DNA of 64,000 nt from Actinopolymorpha cephalotaxi (lineage in GTDB: Bacteria; Actinomycetota; Actinomycetes; Propionibacteriales; Actinopolymorphaceae). The position numbers were made by a program, and so were the translations under genes. Shown here in pieces: positions 16,488-27,582 of this stretch. Position 1 is the first letter of the stretch. The number at the start of each line of letters is the position of its first letter. Below the pieces are notes generated by a model. The model was given only the letters and a program-made list of their open reading frames with translations. It was not told the DNA's origin and did no database searches. The DNA lies in NCBI RefSeq assembly GCF_013408535.1, contig NZ_JACBZA010000001.1:1426001-1490000 (forward strand). The letters are read 5' to 3'.

Positions 16488-17498
16488 ATGCGCGAGGTCT
16501 CCCGGCGGCGGGGTGCGGCGCCGACGATCCGCGAGGTCGCGGAAGCGGCCCGGGTGTCGCGGGCCACCGTCTCCCGCGCGTTTGGCCGGCCCGAACTCCT
16601 GCGCCCGGCGACGGTGGCGCACGTCCGTGCGGTGGCCGCGGAGCTGGGCTACCTCCCGAACGCGGTGGCACGGGGGTTGTCCACCGGCCGGTACGCCACC
16701 ATCGCGCTGGTCGTCCCGGACATCGCCAACCCGTTCTTCCCGCCGCTGGTACGCGGTGCGCAACAGGCTGCCGACCTGGCGGGGTACGGAGTCTTCCTCG
16801 GCGACTCCGACGAGGACCCCGCGCGCGAGGACGCGCTGCTGGCGAGGTTCACCGGGCAGGTCGAGGGAGTGGTGCTGGTGTCGTCGCGGCTGCGGGCCGC
16901 GCGGGTACGCGAACACGCCGAACGCCGGCCGGTCGTCCTGGTCAACCGGGACCTCGCCGGCCTGCCCCGGGTGCTCGTCGATCCGACCCGGGGGATGAGC
17001 GAGGCGGTGGAACACCTCGCCGCCCTCGGCCACCGGCGGATCGCCTACGTCAACGGCCCGAGGACGTCCTGGGCGCACCAGCAACGCCGCCGCACCCTGC
17101 GACGCGCCACGGACGCCCGCGGGCTGGATCTGGTGACCGTCGACGCGCGGCGGCCGACGTACGACGCCGGCATCGCATGCGTTCCCGGCCTGCTCGCCAC
17201 CGGCGCCACCGCGGCGGTGGCCTTCGACGACGTACTCGCGCAGGGAATCCTCGCCGGGCTCGCCGGCGCCGGCGTCGACGTGCCGGGGGACCTCAGCGTC
17301 GTCGGCTGCGACGACGTGGTGGCCGCGACCACCACACCGCAGCTCACCACCGTCTCCGCCCCGGCCGGGCAGGCCGGCCGCGCCGCGGTGGACCTGCTGC
17401 TCGGCCTGCTCGGCAACGACGACCTCAGGGACGCGAGGTACGTCGTGGACACCCGGCTGGTGGTCCGGTCCAGCACCGGCCCGGCCACCACGCGGTAG
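16488..17498 (+). CDS. LacI-family transcriptional regulator of the amino-sugar locus
   Basis: 336 residues. The N-terminal helix-turn-helix with hinge reads TIREVAEAARVSRATVSRAFGRPELLRPATVAHVRAVAAELGYLPNAVARGLSTGR. The periplasmic-binding-protein-like effector domain follows (IALVVPDIANPFFPPLVRGAQ, HLAALGHRRIAYVNGP, TAAVAFDDVLAQGIL, DLSVVGCDD). It is 7 nt downstream of the oxidoreductase. Two matching palindromes upstream of that gene (15299-15314 and 15387-15400) are its likely targets, so it should control both divergent operons and itself. The ligand is probably an amino sugar or its phosphate (inference). Confidence 0.92.
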   Translation: MREVSRRRGAAPTIREVAEAARVSRATVSRAFGRPELLRPATVAHVRAVAAELGYLPNAVARGLSTGRYATIALVVPDIANPFFPPLVRGAQQAADLAGYGVFLGDSDEDPAREDALLARFTGQVEGVVLVSSRLRAARVREHAERRPVVLVNRDLAGLPRVLVDPTRGMSEAVEHLAALGHRRIAYVNGPRTSWAHQQRRRTLRRATDARGLDLVTVDARRPTYDAGIACVPGLLATGATAAVAFDDVLAQGILAGLAGAGVDVPGDLSVVGCDDVVAATTTPQLTTVSAPAGQAGRAAVDLLLGLLGNDDLRDARYVVDTRLVVRSSTGPATTR

Positions 17499-17540
17499 GC
17501 CGGACCAGTGCTCGACGGGCTGTGTGCTCGGAGGACCGGG

Positions 17541-18323
17541 TCAGTGCTCGGTGGGCCGGGTCAGCTCGACCGGGAGCTCCTTCGCGGCGGAACGGTCCAG
17601 CAGCCACAGGGTGCGCTGCCGGCCGCGTACGCCCGCCGCGGGGATCTGCACCGGTCCGGCCCCGCCCAGAGCGAGGCGTACGGCACCGGCCTTCTCCTCC
17701 CCGGAGACCAGGAACCACACCTCGCGGGCGGCGTTGAGCGCGGGGAACGTCAGCGACAGCCTGGTCGGCGGCGGCTTCGGCGCACCGTGCACCGCCACCA
17801 CCGAGCGCTCCTCCTCGTGCACCGCGGGGTGCTCGGGGAAGAGCGACGCGACGTGGCCGTCGGGGCCCACGCCGAGCATCAGCACGTCGAACCGCGGGAC
17901 CGGCCCGTGGTCCTCCGGCCGGGCCGCCTTGCGGAGCTCCTCGGCGTACCTGTGGGCCGCGTCCTCGGGGCGGTCACCGCCGGCACCGTTCGCGGCCGGC
18001 ATCGGGTGTACCCGGTCCGCGGTGATCGGCACGTGGTCGAGCAGCGCCGCCCGCGCACCGGTCTCGTTGCGTTCGGGGTCGCCGTCCGGCACGAAGCGTT
18101 CGTCACCCCACCAGATGTCCAGGCGGGACCAGTCGATCGCGTCCCGGGCCGGTGCGTCGGCGAGCGCGGCGAGGACGGCGGTGCCGATGCCGCCGCCGGT
18201 GAGGACCACGTGTGCGGTGCCACCACCGGCCTGGCCGTCGACCACCCGAGTCACCAGGCGGGCCGCGACCGCGCGGGCCAGGAGGTCCTTGTCGGCGTGG
18301 ACGACGACCTCGGGCGCACCCAT
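17541..18323 (-). CDS. pgl: 6-phosphogluconolactonase
   Basis: Hydrolyses 6-phosphogluconolactone in the oxidative pentose phosphate pathway. 260 residues of the SugP/DevB type: [82 protein letters not shown] (catalytic DGH), [25 protein letters not shown]. Its ATG overlaps the opcA stop by one base (TGATG), so it is translated with zwf and opcA. It ends the operon and converges with lacI across a 42-bp gap. The DGH motif and neighbours separate it from the related NagB fold. Confidence 0.95.
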   Translation of the reverse strand: MGAPEVVVHADKDLLARAVAARLVTRVVDGQAGGGTAHVVLTGGGIGTAVLAALADAPARDAIDWSRLDIWWGDERFVPDGDPERNETGARAALLDHVPITADRVHPMPAANGAGGDRPEDAAHRYAEELRKAARPEDHGPVPRFDVLMLGVGPDGHVASLFPEHPAVHEEERSVVAVHGAPKPPPTRLSLTFPALNAAREVWFLVSGEEKAGAVRLALGGAGPVQIPAAGVRGRQRTLWLLDRSAAKELPVELTRPTEH

Positions 18324-19594
18324 CAGCCGCCCGCCTTCCTGGCTGCCGTCTTCTTGGCGGGTGCCTTCTTGGCCGGTGCCTTCTTCGCCGCTGCTTCCTT
18401 GGCCGGCGCCTTCCTGGCTGCCGTCTTCTTCGCGGGAGCCTTCTTGGCGGGAGCCTTCTTCGCGGCCGCTTCCTTCGCCGGCGCCTTCTTGGCTGTCGTC
18501 TTCTTGGCCGGCGCCTCGTCGGCCGGCGCTCGCCCAGCGGACGCCTTCCGGGCCGGGCGAGCCGCTTCGTCGGCTCCGGCCGATTCGTCGCCGCCGGATC
18601 CGCGCGCGGGGCGTTCGCCGGCAGGCGTACCGGCGGACTTGTCGGACGTACGCGCGGAGTGGCCGGACCTGGTGCCCCGGCCGTTGCCGTGCGCCCGGTC
18701 GAGGAGTTCGGTGACCGTCTCGGCGTACACGTCGTCGGGGTCGAGGCGGCGCAGCTCCTCGGCCAGCAACTCGAAGGTGTCCCGGCGCTTCAGCGCCACG
18801 TGGCGTTCGGGCTGGCCGGGCACGGTGTAGCGCGCCAGCCGCCCGTCGGGCCGGGTGATGGCGATGTCGCCCGCGTCGGAGTGCAGCAGGGCCGCGGTGA
18901 TGCCCGGTCCCTTGCTGGCCTTCACCTTGGTGGGCACCCGCAGCCGGCTGCACAGCCACGCCGCCAGCAGGTCGGCGCTGGCGTTGCCGCGCTCGGCCTC
19001 GATGGTCGCACCGGTCACCCGGCTGTGCGGCTGGTCCAGGGCGGCGGCCAGCAGCGCCCGCCACGGCGTGATCCGGGTCCACGACAGGTCGGTGTCGCCG
19101 GGCTGGTAGCTGCCACAGTGCGAGATCAGCGTGTCCAGCGACCGGCGCGAGGACGCCGCGTCGGTCACCCGCCGCTGGGCGAGCCTGCCCACCGGGTCCT
19201 GCGCGGGGACCTCCGGCGCCTTGTTCGGCCACCACACCACCACCGGCGACTCCGGCAGCAGCAGGGGCATCACGACCGACTCGGCGTGCCGCGCGAGGTC
19301 GCCGTACAGGCGGAGCAGGACGTTCTCGCCGGGGCCGGCCTCGCCGCCGACCCGGATCTCCGCGTCCAGCCGGGCCGAGCCGCGACCGCCGCGGGGGATG
19401 ACGCCGAGGATGCGGGACGGGTGTTCCTTCGCCGCCTCCAGCGCCGCCCGGATCGCGTCGTAGTGACTGCTCTCGTCGGCGATGACCACCAGGGTGAGCA
19501 CCATGCCCATCGCCGGGCTGCCCGAACTGGCACGCGCCCTGACCAGCGCGGAAGCGATCTTGCTCGCGGTGGTGTCGGACAGGTCGATGATCAC
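18323..19594 (-). CDS. opcA: Glucose-6-phosphate dehydrogenase assembly protein with a histone-like tail
   Basis: OpcA is an actinobacterial and cyanobacterial protein needed for assembly or activity of glucose-6-phosphate dehydrogenase. Residues 1 to about 300 are ordinary Opc[97 protein letters not shown]. The product is 423 residues, over 100 longer than usual. After a Ser/Gly/Ala-rich linker, residues 350-423 are Ala/Lys/Pro-rich, with two adjacent 25-residue repeats ([10 protein letters not shown]...KKTAARK) like the tails of histone H1 or mycobacterial HupB. GTG 19594 overlaps the zwf stop (GTGA). The tail's function is unknown. Confidence 0.93.
   Translation of the reverse strand: MIIDLSDTTASKIASALVRARASSGSPAMGMVLTLVVIADESSHYDAIRAALEAAKEHPSRILGVIPRGGRGSARLDAEIRVGGEAGPGENVLLRLYGDLARHAESVVMPLLLPESPVVVWWPNKAPEVPAQDPVGRLAQRRVTDAASSRRSLDTLISHCGSYQPGDTDLSWTRITPWRALLAAALDQPHSRVTGATIEAERGNASADLLAAWLCSRLRVPTKVKASKGPGITAALLHSDAGDIAITRPDGRLARYTVPGQPERHVALKRRDTFELLAEELRRLDPDDVYAETVTELLDRAHGNGRGTRSGHSARTSDKSAGTPAGERPARGSGGDESAGADEAARPARKASAGRAPADEAPAKKTTAKKAPAKEAAAKKAPAKKAPAKKTAARKAPAKEAAAKKAPAKKAPAKKTAARKAGG
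18335..18484 (-). repeat. Two 75-bp tandem repeats encoding the OpcA Ala/Lys tail
   Basis: Copies at 18410-18484 and 18335-18409 encode identical 25-residue blocks, with third-position differences between them. Each contains shorter (P)AKKA periods. The synonymous differences suggest the protein sequence is maintained rather than being a fresh slippage product. Confidence 0.85.
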
Positions 19595-21228
19595 GGACGC
19601 CTCCAGGCCCGGCCGTCGCGGGCCAACATCTCGTCGGCGGACGCCGGACCCCATGTGCCGGCGGGGTACTGCTCGGGCTTGGCGTGGTCGGCCCAGTAGT
19701 TGACGATCGGGTCGAGGATCCGCCAGGACAGCTCCACTTCCTCGTGCTGCGGGAAGAGGGGGGAGTCACCGAGCAGCACGTCGAGGATCAGTCGTTCGTA
19801 CGCCTCCGGCGAGGACTCGGTGAACGCGCCGCCGTAGGCGAAGTCCATCGTCACGTCGCGGATCTCCATCTGACTGCCCGGCACCTTCGAGCCGAACCGC
19901 AGGGTGATCCCCTCGTCGGGCTGGATCCGCATCACCAGCGTGTTGTTGCCCAGTTCCTCGGTCGCGGTGGACGCGAACGGCAGGTGCGGGGCCTTCTTGA
20001 ACACCACGGCCACCTCGGTGACCCGGCGGGCGAGCCGCTTGCCGGTCCGGAGGTAGATCGGGACGCCCGCCCACCGCCGGTTGTCGATGTCCAGCTTGAT
20101 CGCGGCGAAGGTCTCGGTCCGGGAGTCCGGCGGGATGCCCTCCTCCTGGAGGTATCCGCGTACCTTCGTCCCGCCGGCCCAGCCCTCGGAGTACTGCCCG
20201 TGCGCGGTGTGCAGGTCGAGCCGCCGGGGCAGCTGGATCGCGGCGAGGACCTTCTGCTTCTCCAGCCGCAGGCTCGCCGCGTCGAAGCTCACCGGCTCCT
20301 CCATCGCGGTCAGCGCCACGAGCTGGAGCAGGTGGTTCTGGATGACGTCGCGGGCCGCGCCGATGCCGTCGTAGTAGCCGGCCCGGCCGCCGATGCCGAC
20401 GTCCTCGGCCATGGTGATCTGCAGGTGGTCGACGTAGTTGGAGTTCCAGACCGGCTCGAACAGCTGGTTGGCGAAGCGGAGCGCCAGGATGTTCTGGACG
20501 GTCTCCTTGCCGAGGTAGTGGTCGATCCGGAAGACCTGCTCGGGGGAGAAGACCTCCGAGACGATGGCGTTCAGCTCGCGGGCGCTGGCCAGGTCGTGCC
20601 CGAACGGCTTCTCCACCACGACCCGGCGCCAGTGGTCCTCGCCCTGGTCGGCCAGGCCGTGCTTCTTCAGCTGGCGCACGGTCACCGGGAACAGCTTCGG
20701 CGGCACCGAGAGGTAGAAGACGTGGTTGCCGTTGGTGCCGCGTTCGCGGTCGAGGTCGTCGATGGTGGCGCGCAGCCGCTCGAACGACGCGTCGTCGTCG
20801 AGCTCGCCGGGCACGAACCGGAAGCCCTCCGACAGCTGCTTCCAGACCTCCTCCCGGAACGGCGTACGGGCGTACTCCTTGACCGCGTCGTGCACGACGC
20901 GCTCGAAGTCCTCGTGCTCCCAGTCCCGCCGGGCGAAGCCGACCAGGGCGAACCCCGGCGGCAGCAACCCGCGGTTGGCGAGGTCGTAGACGGCAGGCAT
21001 CAGCTTCTTGCGGGCCAGGTCGCCGGTGACGCCGAATATCACCAGGCCGCACGGGCCGGCGATGCGCGGCAGCCGGCGGTCCTGCGGGTCGCGCAGCGGG
21101 TTGGTCTCGGCTGTCGACACCGCCGCGGCCGGCCAGTGCAGGGGTTCGGTGTCGGCCGGTACCCCCACGATGTTGGAGCCGGCGCCCCGCTGGGCCCCGG
21201 CTTCGGTCGTTCCTCCTGCGTCGGTCAT
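19591..21228 (-). CDS. zwf: Glucose-6-phosphate 1-dehydrogenase
   Basis: Oxidises glucose-6-phosphate to 6-phosphogluconolactone with NADP. 545 residues; the first ~55 form a variable extension. The coenzyme site is [21 protein letters not shown], the active site is [21 protein letters not shown] (catalytic His), with [13 protein letters not shown] and the substrate loop [23 protein letters not shown]. The ATG at 21228 overlaps the pgi stop (ATGA). The operon tkt-tal-pgi-zwf-opcA-pgl places it with its assembly partner and the next pathway enzyme. The identification is certain. Confidence 0.97.
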   Translation of the reverse strand: MTDAGGTTEAGAQRGAGSNIVGVPADTEPLHWPAAAVSTAETNPLRDPQDRRLPRIAGPCGLVIFGVTGDLARKKLMPAVYDLANRGLLPPGFALVGFARRDWEHEDFERVVHDAVKEYARTPFREEVWKQLSEGFRFVPGELDDDASFERLRATIDDLDRERGTNGNHVFYLSVPPKLFPVTVRQLKKHGLADQGEDHWRRVVVEKPFGHDLASARELNAIVSEVFSPEQVFRIDHYLGKETVQNILALRFANQLFEPVWNSNYVDHLQITMAEDVGIGGRAGYYDGIGAARDVIQNHLLQLVALTAMEEPVSFDAASLRLEKQKVLAAIQLPRRLDLHTAHGQYSEGWAGGTKVRGYLQEEGIPPDSRTETFAAIKLDIDNRRWAGVPIYLRTGKRLARRVTEVAVVFKKAPHLPFASTATEELGNNTLVMRIQPDEGITLRFGSKVPGSQMEIRDVTMDFAYGGAFTESSPEAYERLILDVLLGDSPLFPQHEEVELSWRILDPIVNYWADHAKPEQYPAGTWGPASADEMLARDGRAWRRP

Positions 21229-22844
21229 GTGCGCACCTTTCCGGCCGCGTCCAGCAGCTGGGTGAGACCGGCCGACCGGTCGGTCAGGTGGAGTCGCAGG
21301 GTGGGGAATCCCTTGTCCCGCAGGACGCCGAGGTCACCGGCGGCCTGGGCGGTGATCAGATGCCCGAAGGTGTACGGCCGGTCCGGGACCGCGAGGTCGT
21401 CGGTGACGGCCCCGGTGATCTCCACGAACGCGCCGTTGGGGTGCCCACCCTTGTGGTACTGCCCGGTCGAGTGCAGGAACCTCGGCCCGAAGCCGAAGGT
21501 CACCTGGAACGGCGCCGAGGCGGCCAGGGCGGGACGCAGCCGGGCTACCGCGGCGTCGGCGTCCCGGTCGAGGTAGGCCAGCAGCGCGAGGTAGCCGTGC
21601 TCGGGCACCGCCCCGACGATGGCGGCGAGGGCCTGCTCGACGGTGCTCGCACCGGCCAGCAGCTTCTCGTCGCCGTAGACCTCGACCGCACCGTCGACGA
21701 AGACGGGGGAGGAGGCGGACTCCTGCGCGGGCGGCTGGTCCAGCAGCGAGCGGGCGGCCTTCTTGGCCTCCTCGACGTTGGGCTGGTCGAACGGGTTGAT
21801 CTCGATCAGCCGGCCGGCGACCGCGACGGCCGTCTCCCACACCTGGAGCAGCGCGCCGAGCGAGCCGTCGGTGACGACCAGGCCGGGCACGGCGAGCTCG
21901 GGGGTGCCGATCGCCACCGGGGTGACGTCGGGTCCGGCGTTCGCCCACCCGGGGGTGGTGTCGGAGGTGCCTCCGACGTCGACCGGCAGCAGGCCGCGGC
22001 CGAGCTTCCCGGTCGACTCGGCGATGAGCTGCTCGGCCCACGCGCCGAACCCGGTGACGGAGGCGGTCCCCTCGCCGAGCACGACCTTGTCCCGTCCGGC
22101 CTGGTGCCCGGCGCCCAGCGCGGCGCCCAGCGCCAGGGCGGGGTTGTCGGCGCTGTCCTGCGCCAGCGTCGGGAGCACCGCCTCGGCCTGGTCGAGCAAC
22201 TCGGCGACGTCGGCTCCGGCCAGGCCGGCCGGGACCAGCCCGAACGCGGTCAGCGCGCTGTAGCGGCCGCCGACGTTCGGGTCGGCGAGGAACACCTTGC
22301 GGTAGCCCTCGGACTCGGCGAGCTCGGCAAACGGCGAGCCGGGGTCGGTGACGACGACGATCCGGCTGGGGCCGTCGATCCCCGCGTCGGCGAACGCCTT
22401 GAGGTAGGCCCGCCGGTGGCTGTCGGTCTCCACCGTCGAGCCGGACTTGCTGGAGACCACGAGCACGGTGCGGTCGAGGTCCTGCCCGATCGCCCGGCTG
22501 ATCACCGACGGGTCGGTGGAGTCGAGCACCGTCAGCGGGACGTTCGCGGTGGCGGTGATCACCTCCGGGGCCAGCGAGGAGCCGCCCATGCCGGACAGGA
22601 CGATGTGGTCCAGTCCCTCCTGGCGCAGCTGCGCCTGCAACGCCTCGATCTCGGCGAGCAGCGGCCGCGACGTGTGCGGCAGGTCGACCCAGCCCAGCCG
22701 GATCGACGCCTCCGGCTCCGCGTCCGGACCCCACAGCGTGGCGTCCTTGGCGGCGAGCCTGGAAGCGACCTTGTCCTCGACCAGCCGGCTTACCGCGTCC
22801 TCCTCGGGCCGGGTGACCTCGACGGTGAGCCCTTCGGCGCTCAC
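21225..22844 (-). CDS. pgi: Glucose-6-phosphate isomerase
   Basis: Interconverts glucose-6-phosphate and fructose-6-phosphate. 539 residues of the actinobacterial type found in tal-pgi-zwf operons. The sugar-isomerase (SIS) domains show [55 protein letters not shown] and [17 protein letters not shown]. The C-terminal part carries [21 protein letters not shown], with the family His/Lys. The GTG at 22844 overlaps the tal stop and has GGGAGG 9-10 nt upstream. It overlaps zwf by 4 nt. In this operon it recycles fructose-6-phosphate from transaldolase and transketolase back into the oxidative branch. Confidence 0.95.
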   Translation of the reverse strand: MSAEGLTVEVTRPEEDAVSRLVEDKVASRLAAKDATLWGPDAEPEASIRLGWVDLPHTSRPLLAEIEALQAQLRQEGLDHIVLSGMGGSSLAPEVITATANVPLTVLDSTDPSVISRAIGQDLDRTVLVVSSKSGSTVETDSHRRAYLKAFADAGIDGPSRIVVVTDPGSPFAELAESEGYRKVFLADPNVGGRYSALTAFGLVPAGLAGADVAELLDQAEAVLPTLAQDSADNPALALGAALGAGHQAGRDKVVLGEGTASVTGFGAWAEQLIAESTGKLGRGLLPVDVGGTSDTTPGWANAGPDVTPVAIGTPELAVPGLVVTDGSLGALLQVWETAVAVAGRLIEINPFDQPNVEEAKKAARSLLDQPPAQESASSPVFVDGAVEVYGDEKLLAGASTVEQALAAIVGAVPEHGYLALLAYLDRDADAAVARLRPALAASAPFQVTFGFGPRFLHSTGQYHKGGHPNGAFVEITGAVTDDLAVPDRPYTFGHLITAQAAGDLGVLRDKGFPTLRLHLTDRSAGLTQLLDAAGKVRT

Positions 22845-23953
22845 TTCTTGTTTCCTCCCTCGAGTGCGGCGCGGACGGTGTCCAGCAGTTCCTTCCAGCT
22901 GGCCTCGAACTTCTCCACGCCCTCGACCTCGAGCTGCTCGACCACCTCGTCGTAGCCGATGCCGAGCTTCTCCAGGTCGGCGATCAGCTTGCGGGCCTCG
23001 TCGTAGCGGCCGCGCACGCTGTCACCCTGCACCTCGCCGTGGTCGCCGAACGCCTCGAGCGTGGCCTCCGGCATGGTGTTGACCACGCCGTCGGTGACCA
23101 GTTCGGTGACGTAGATCGTGTCCGGCATCTTGGGGTCCTTGGTGGAGGTGGACGCCCACAGCGGCCGTTGCGGCTTGGCCCCGGCGGCCGCCAGCGCCTT
23201 CCACCGGTCGGAGGAGAAGACCTCCTCGTAGGCCTCGAACGCCAGCCGCGCGTTGGCGATGGCCGCCTTGCCCTTGAGGGACTTGGCCTCCTCGGTGCCG
23301 ATCTTGTCCAGCCGCTTGTCGTACTCGGTGTCGACCCGGCTGACGAAGAAGGACGCGACACTGCCGATCCGGCTCAGATCCAGGCCGTTCTCCTTGGCCT
23401 TCTCCAGCCCGGCCATGTAGGCGTCCATCACCTCGCGGTAGCGCTGGAGGGCGAAGATCAGCGTGACGTTGACGCTGATGCCCTCGGCGAGCGCGGAGGT
23501 GATCGCGGAGATGCCCTCGCGGGTGGCCGGGATCTTGATGAACAGGTTGGGCCGGTCCACCAGCCACCACAGGGCGCGTGCCTCGGCGACGGTCTTCAGG
23601 GTGTCCTTGGCCAGCCGCGGGTCGACCTCCAGCGACACCCGGCCGTCGACGCCGTCGGTGCGGTCGTAGACCGGGCGCAGGACGTCGCAGGCCCAGCGGA
23701 TGTCGTACGTCGTGATCGCGCGTACGGCCTCCTCGAGGTCGACGCCCCGGGCGGCCAGGTCGCGGTTCTGCTCGGCGTAGTCGTCGGCGTTGCCCACCGC
23801 CTTGGCGAAGATCGTCGGGTTGCTGGTCACCCCGACGACCTGCTTGTCGGCGACGAGTTCGGCGAGGTTGCCGGTGGACAGGCGGCCACGCGAGACGTCG
23901 TCGATCCAGACGGCCACGCCCGCGTCGGACAGTGCGGCAAGTCGGTCGTTCAT
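22841..23953 (-). CDS. tal: Transaldolase
   Basis: Moves a dihydroxyacetone unit between sugar phosphates in the non-oxidative pentose phosphate pathway. 370 residues, the long actinobacterial form. It begins [21 protein letters not shown] and shows [31 protein letters not shown], the Schiff-base lysine in [52 protein letters not shown] and [24 protein letters not shown] lies 6-7 nt before ATG 23953. It is 35 nt downstream of tkt and overlaps pgi by 4 nt. Confidence 0.97.
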   Translation of the reverse strand: MNDRLAALSDAGVAVWIDDVSRGRLSTGNLAELVADKQVVGVTSNPTIFAKAVGNADDYAEQNRDLAARGVDLEEAVRAITTYDIRWACDVLRPVYDRTDGVDGRVSLEVDPRLAKDTLKTVAEARALWWLVDRPNLFIKIPATREGISAITSALAEGISVNVTLIFALQRYREVMDAYMAGLEKAKENGLDLSRIGSVASFFVSRVDTEYDKRLDKIGTEEAKSLKGKAAIANARLAFEAYEEVFSSDRWKALAAAGAKPQRPLWASTSTKDPKMPDTIYVTELVTDGVVNTMPEATLEAFGDHGEVQGDSVRGRYDEARKLIADLEKLGIGYDEVVEQLEVEGVEKFEASWKELLDTVRAALEGGNKK

Positions 23954-23988
23954 CGAGTCTCCTTTTCAGCTGTGTGGGTGTCGGGCCT

Positions 23989-26094
23989 TCAGGCGCGCAC
24001 CGCCGCCAGGCTCTCCCTGGCGGCCTGCGCCACCGTGCCCGCGGTGAAGCCGAACTCCTCGAACAGGGTCTGGTAGTCCGCCGAGGCCCCGAAGTGCTCG
24101 AGCGAGACGATCCGGCCGGCGTCACCGGCGAAGCGGTACCACGGCTGGGCGATGCCGGCCTCGACGCACACCCGGGCGCGCACGGTCGGCGGCAGCACGG
24201 TGTCGCGGTAGGACTTCTCCTGCGCGTCGAACCACTCCACGCACGGCATCGAGACGACCCGCGCCCCGACACCTTCCTCGGCGAGCTGCTCGCGGGCGGC
24301 CACCGCCATCTGCAGCTCCGACCCTGTGGCGATCAGGATCACGTCGGGCACCGCGTCGCCGGGCGCGTCGACCAGGACGTAGCCGCCGCGGCCGACCTCG
24401 CTCGCCGGCGCGAACCCGCTGCCCTCCGAACGGTCGAAGGTCGGGAGGTTCTGCCGGGAGAGCGCGAAGCCCTTGGGGCTGGTGGGCCGGTCGAGCGCGA
24501 ACTGCCACGCCGCCGCGGTCTCGTTGGCGTCGCCGGGCCGGATCACGTCCAGCCCGGGAATCGCCCGCAGCGCGGCGAGGTGCTCGACCGGCTGGTGGGT
24601 GGGCCCGTCCTCGCCCAGGCCGATCGAGTCGTGCGTCCAGACGTAGAGAACGGGCAGCTGCATCAGCGCGGCCAGCCGGACCGACGGGCGCATGTAGTCG
24701 CTGAACACGAGGAACGTCGCGCCGTAGGGGCGGGTGCCGCCGTGCAGGGCGATGCCGTTGAGGATCGCGCCCATGCCGTGCTCGCGGATGCCGAAGTGCA
24801 GCACCCGGCCGTACCAGTCGCCGGCGAACTCCTTGGTGGCGTACTCCGGCGGGATGAACGACGGCTCGCCGTCGGGCGTGGTGTTGTTGGACTCGGCCAG
24901 GTCGGCCGAGCCGCCCCACAGCTCCGGCAGCGCCGGCGCGAGTGCGGAGATGACCGCGCCGGACGCCTTGCGGGTGGCGACGGCCTTGCCCGCCTCGAAC
25001 GTCGGGATCCGGTCGGTCCAGCCCTCGGGCAGCCGGCGCTCGCGCATCCGGTCCAGCAGCTGGGCGCGCTCGGGGTTCTTGGTCCGCCAGGCGGAGAAGG
25101 AGCCGGTCCACTCCCGGTGCGCCTCGCCGCCGCGCTCGCGCAGCTTGCGTACGTGCTCCAGGACGTTGTCGTCCACCACGAACGACTTCTCCGGGTCGAA
25201 GCCGAGGATCCGCTTGGTGGCGGCCACCTCGTCGGAGCCGAGCGCGGCGCCGTGCGCCTTGCCGGTGTTCTGGGCGTGCGGCGCGGGCCAGGCGATGATG
25301 GTGCGCAGGACGATCAGCGACGGCCGGTCGGTCTCGGCGATCGCCTTCTGGTAGGCGTCGTACAGCGCCTGGACGTCCTCGACGTAGTCGTCGGAACGCT
25401 TCCACTCCACCGTCTGCACGTGCCAGCCGTAGGCGTCGTAGCGCTCGGCGACGTTCTCCGACAGGGCGATCGTGGTGTCGTCCTCGATGGAGATCTTGTT
25501 CTCGTCGTACAGCGCGATCAGGTGGCCGAGCTTCTGGTGCGCGGCCAGCGAGCTGACCTCGTGGCTGATGCCCTCCTCGATGTCACCGTCACTGACGATC
25601 GTGAAGATCCGGTGGTCGAACGGGCTGGTGCCGGCGGGGGCGTCCGGGTCGAGCAGACCGCGCTCGCGGCGGGCGGCCATGGCCATGCCGACGGCGTTGC
25701 CGAGACCCTGTCCCAGCGGACCCGTCGTCGTCTCCACCCCGGCGGTGTGCCCGTGCTCGGGGTGACCCGGGGTGCGGCTGCCCCACTTGCGGAAGTGCTT
25801 GAGGTCTTCCAGGTCGAGCAGGCCGGCGAAGAAGAGCTGGATGTAGAGCGTGAGGCTGGTGTGGCCGGCGGACAGCACGAACCGGTCGCGCGCGATCCAG
25901 TCGGGGTCGGCGGGGTCGTAGCGCATCAGCCGTTGGAAGAGGAGGTACGCCGCGGGCGCCAGGCTCATCGCGGTGCCGGGGTGGCCGTTGCCGGATTTCT
26001 CGACCGCGTCCATGGCGAGCGCGCGGATCGTGTCCACGGCCCGCTTGTCCACGTCGGTCCAGTCGAGGGGGGCGAGTGCGTCGCTGGAAGTCAT
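23989..26094 (-). CDS. tkt: Transketolase
   Basis: Thiamine-diphosphate enzyme that transfers two-carbon units in the pentose phosphate pathway. 701 residues in three domains: the pyrophosphate-binding domain with GNGHPGTAMSLAPAAYLLFQ, TTTGPLGQGLGNAVGMAMA and the metal motif IVSDGDIEEGISHE..N.; the pyrimidine domain with HFGIREHGMGAILNGIALHGG and THDSIGLGEDGPTHQPVEHL; and a C-terminal domain (FALSRQNLP, VVSMPCVEWFDAQ). It is the first gene of the operon on this strand. A TAGGCT box at 26146-26141 could be its promoter, giving a leader of about 40 nt. Identification is certain. Confidence 0.97.
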   Translation of the reverse strand: MTSSDALAPLDWTDVDKRAVDTIRALAMDAVEKSGNGHPGTAMSLAPAAYLLFQRLMRYDPADPDWIARDRFVLSAGHTSLTLYIQLFFAGLLDLEDLKHFRKWGSRTPGHPEHGHTAGVETTTGPLGQGLGNAVGMAMAARRERGLLDPDAPAGTSPFDHRIFTIVSDGDIEEGISHEVSSLAAHQKLGHLIALYDENKISIEDDTTIALSENVAERYDAYGWHVQTVEWKRSDDYVEDVQALYDAYQKAIAETDRPSLIVLRTIIAWPAPHAQNTGKAHGAALGSDEVAATKRILGFDPEKSFVVDDNVLEHVRKLRERGGEAHREWTGSFSAWRTKNPERAQLLDRMRERRLPEGWTDRIPTFEAGKAVATRKASGAVISALAPALPELWGGSADLAESNNTTPDGEPSFIPPEYATKEFAGDWYGRVLHFGIREHGMGAILNGIALHGGTRPYGATFLVFSDYMRPSVRLAALMQLPVLYVWTHDSIGLGEDGPTHQPVEHLAALRAIPGLDVIRPGDANETAAAWQFALDRPTSPKGFALSRQNLPTFDRSEGSGFAPASEVGRGGYVLVDAPGDAVPDVILIATGSELQMAVAAREQLAEEGVGARVVSMPCVEWFDAQEKSYRDTVLPPTVRARVCVEAGIAQPWYRFAGDAGRIVSLEHFGASADYQTLFEEFGFTAGTVAQAARESLAAVRA

Positions 26095-26433
26095 ACGGCT
26101 GATCGACTCCTGTCAGGAGATGCGGAAGCCATCGTTTGCGAGCCTACCCACGTGCGGATCTGCTCGCGCGGCGGTGCCGTCCACCGCGCAGCCCGGGATC
26201 GGTCCGGATTCACCCGCGCGGTGCGGCGCAGTTCTCCGGCCTACCCGGCACGAGGCGCCGGAACCCTCCCCGCGAGGCGGCCGATGTGTCCGGACTGTGG
26301 GGGTATGGGCAGCGTATGAGCCCCTGCCCGCGGGGCACCGCAAGCCCGGGGACGGCCTGCCGGGGTACGGCTCCTAGACTTGCGCCGATCGTGCGGCCGG
26401 ACCGTCCGGCCGATCCGCACTCCCGGTGACGAG
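26095..26433. other. Divergent intergenic region tkt / ctaB
   Basis: 339 bp without a gene I can support. It contains a minus-strand TANNNT (26146-26141) suited to tkt and a plus-strand TAGACT (26375-26380) suited to ctaB. Several short GC-rich dyads occur, but none stands out. No RNA gene was recognised. Confidence 0.5.
26375..26380 (+). promoter_or_regulatory. Candidate -10 box for ctaB
   Basis: TAGACT fits TANNNT and predicts transcription from about 26387, with a leader of roughly 47-53 nt. The -35 side is not recognisable. Confidence 0.4.
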
Positions 26434-27465
26434 GTGTTCGTGGCGGCAGTCGACTCCGGCCCCATCGCTTCTGGCCCCACCACCTCGGGGTCGCGCACCT
26501 CGGGCCACCGCACCTCCGACGACCGCACCTCCGGGCCGCGCGCGGGGGACGGGCACACCTCCCCGCCGCGCCGGGCGCACTGGCGGGACGTCGTGGCGGC
26601 GTACGTCGCGCTCACCAAGCCCCGCATCATCGAGCTCCTCCTCGTCACCACCGTGCCGGTGATGTTCCTCGCCCAGCGAGGCGTCCCGTCGCTCGGCCTG
26701 GTGTTCGCCACGATGGTCGGCGGCATCGCCGCCGCGGGCAGCGCCAACACCCTCAACTGCGTACTCGACCGCGACATCGACGAGCGGATGCGCCGCACCC
26801 GCCGGCGGCCCCTGCCCCGGCACGCGGTGGGCCCGCGCAACGCCGCGGTCTTCGGCCTCGTGCTCGGCCTGGTCGCGACGCTGTGGCTGGGCTTCCTCGT
26901 CAACTGGCTGTCGGCCGGGCTCGCGCTGGCCGCGAACGCGTTCTACATCCTCGTCTACACGCTGGTGCTGAAGCGGCGTACGTCACAGAACATCGTGTGG
27001 GGCGGCATCGCCGGCTGTTTCCCGGTGGTGATCGGGTGGACGGCGGTACGCGGTTCGCTCGACTGGGCGCCCCTCGCGCTGGTGCTGGTGGTGTTCTTCT
27101 GGACGCCGCCGCACACCTGGACGCTGGCGATGCGCTACCGCGAGGACTACGCCGAGGCCGGCGTGCCGATGCTGCCGGTGGTCGCCACCGAGCGCGCCGT
27201 GGCCCGGCAGGTGGTGGCCTACTCCGCCGCGACGGTGCTGGCCTCCCTGGCGCTGTGGCCGATCGCACCGACCGGCTGGCTGTACCCCGTCGCCGCCGCC
27301 GTGCTGGGCGCCGTCGTCATGGTGGAGGCGTTCGCGCTGGTACGCCGGGTGGCGCGCGGGCAGACCGGTCCCGCGCTGCGGCCGATGCGCTTCTTCCACT
27401 GGTCCAACCTCTACCTCGCGCTGTTGTTCGTGGCGGTCGCGCTCGACCCGCTGCTGACCCGCTGA
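26434..27465 (+). CDS. ctaB: Protoheme IX farnesyltransferase (heme O synthase)
   Basis: Membrane prenyltransferase that farnesylates heme b to heme O for cytochrome oxidase. About 343 residues with a low-complexity Thr/Ser/Gly/Arg N-terminus, then about nine hydrophobic helices. UbiA-family marks are [49 protein letters not shown] (the Asp-rich Mg-diphosphate motif), [23 protein letters not shown] and [30 protein letters not shown]. The start is uncertain: GTG 26434 and GTG 26440 are both possible, and the frame is open upstream. It pairs functionally with ctaA (33021-32011) and SURF1 (63760-62813). Confidence 0.93.
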   Translation: MFVAAVDSGPIASGPTTSGSRTSGHRTSDDRTSGPRAGDGHTSPPRRAHWRDVVAAYVALTKPRIIELLLVTTVPVMFLAQRGVPSLGLVFATMVGGIAAAGSANTLNCVLDRDIDERMRRTRRRPLPRHAVGPRNAAVFGLVLGLVATLWLGFLVNWLSAGLALAANAFYILVYTLVLKRRTSQNIVWGGIAGCFPVVIGWTAVRGSLDWAPLALVLVVFFWTPPHTWTLAMRYREDYAEAGVPMLPVVATERAVARQVVAYSAATVLASLALWPIAPTGWLYPVAAAVLGAVVMVEAFALVRRVARGQTGPALRPMRFFHWSNLYLALLFVAVALDPLLTR

Positions 27466-27582
27466 CCGTTCCCGAACACATCCGCCGCGCGGACCCCTCG
27501 CCTGCGTAGGCTGAAGATCGGTCGTCGCGCGCCCGGGCGCGACGTGGCGATGGGACATGCTGTGAAGGGGTGCACCGCACAG

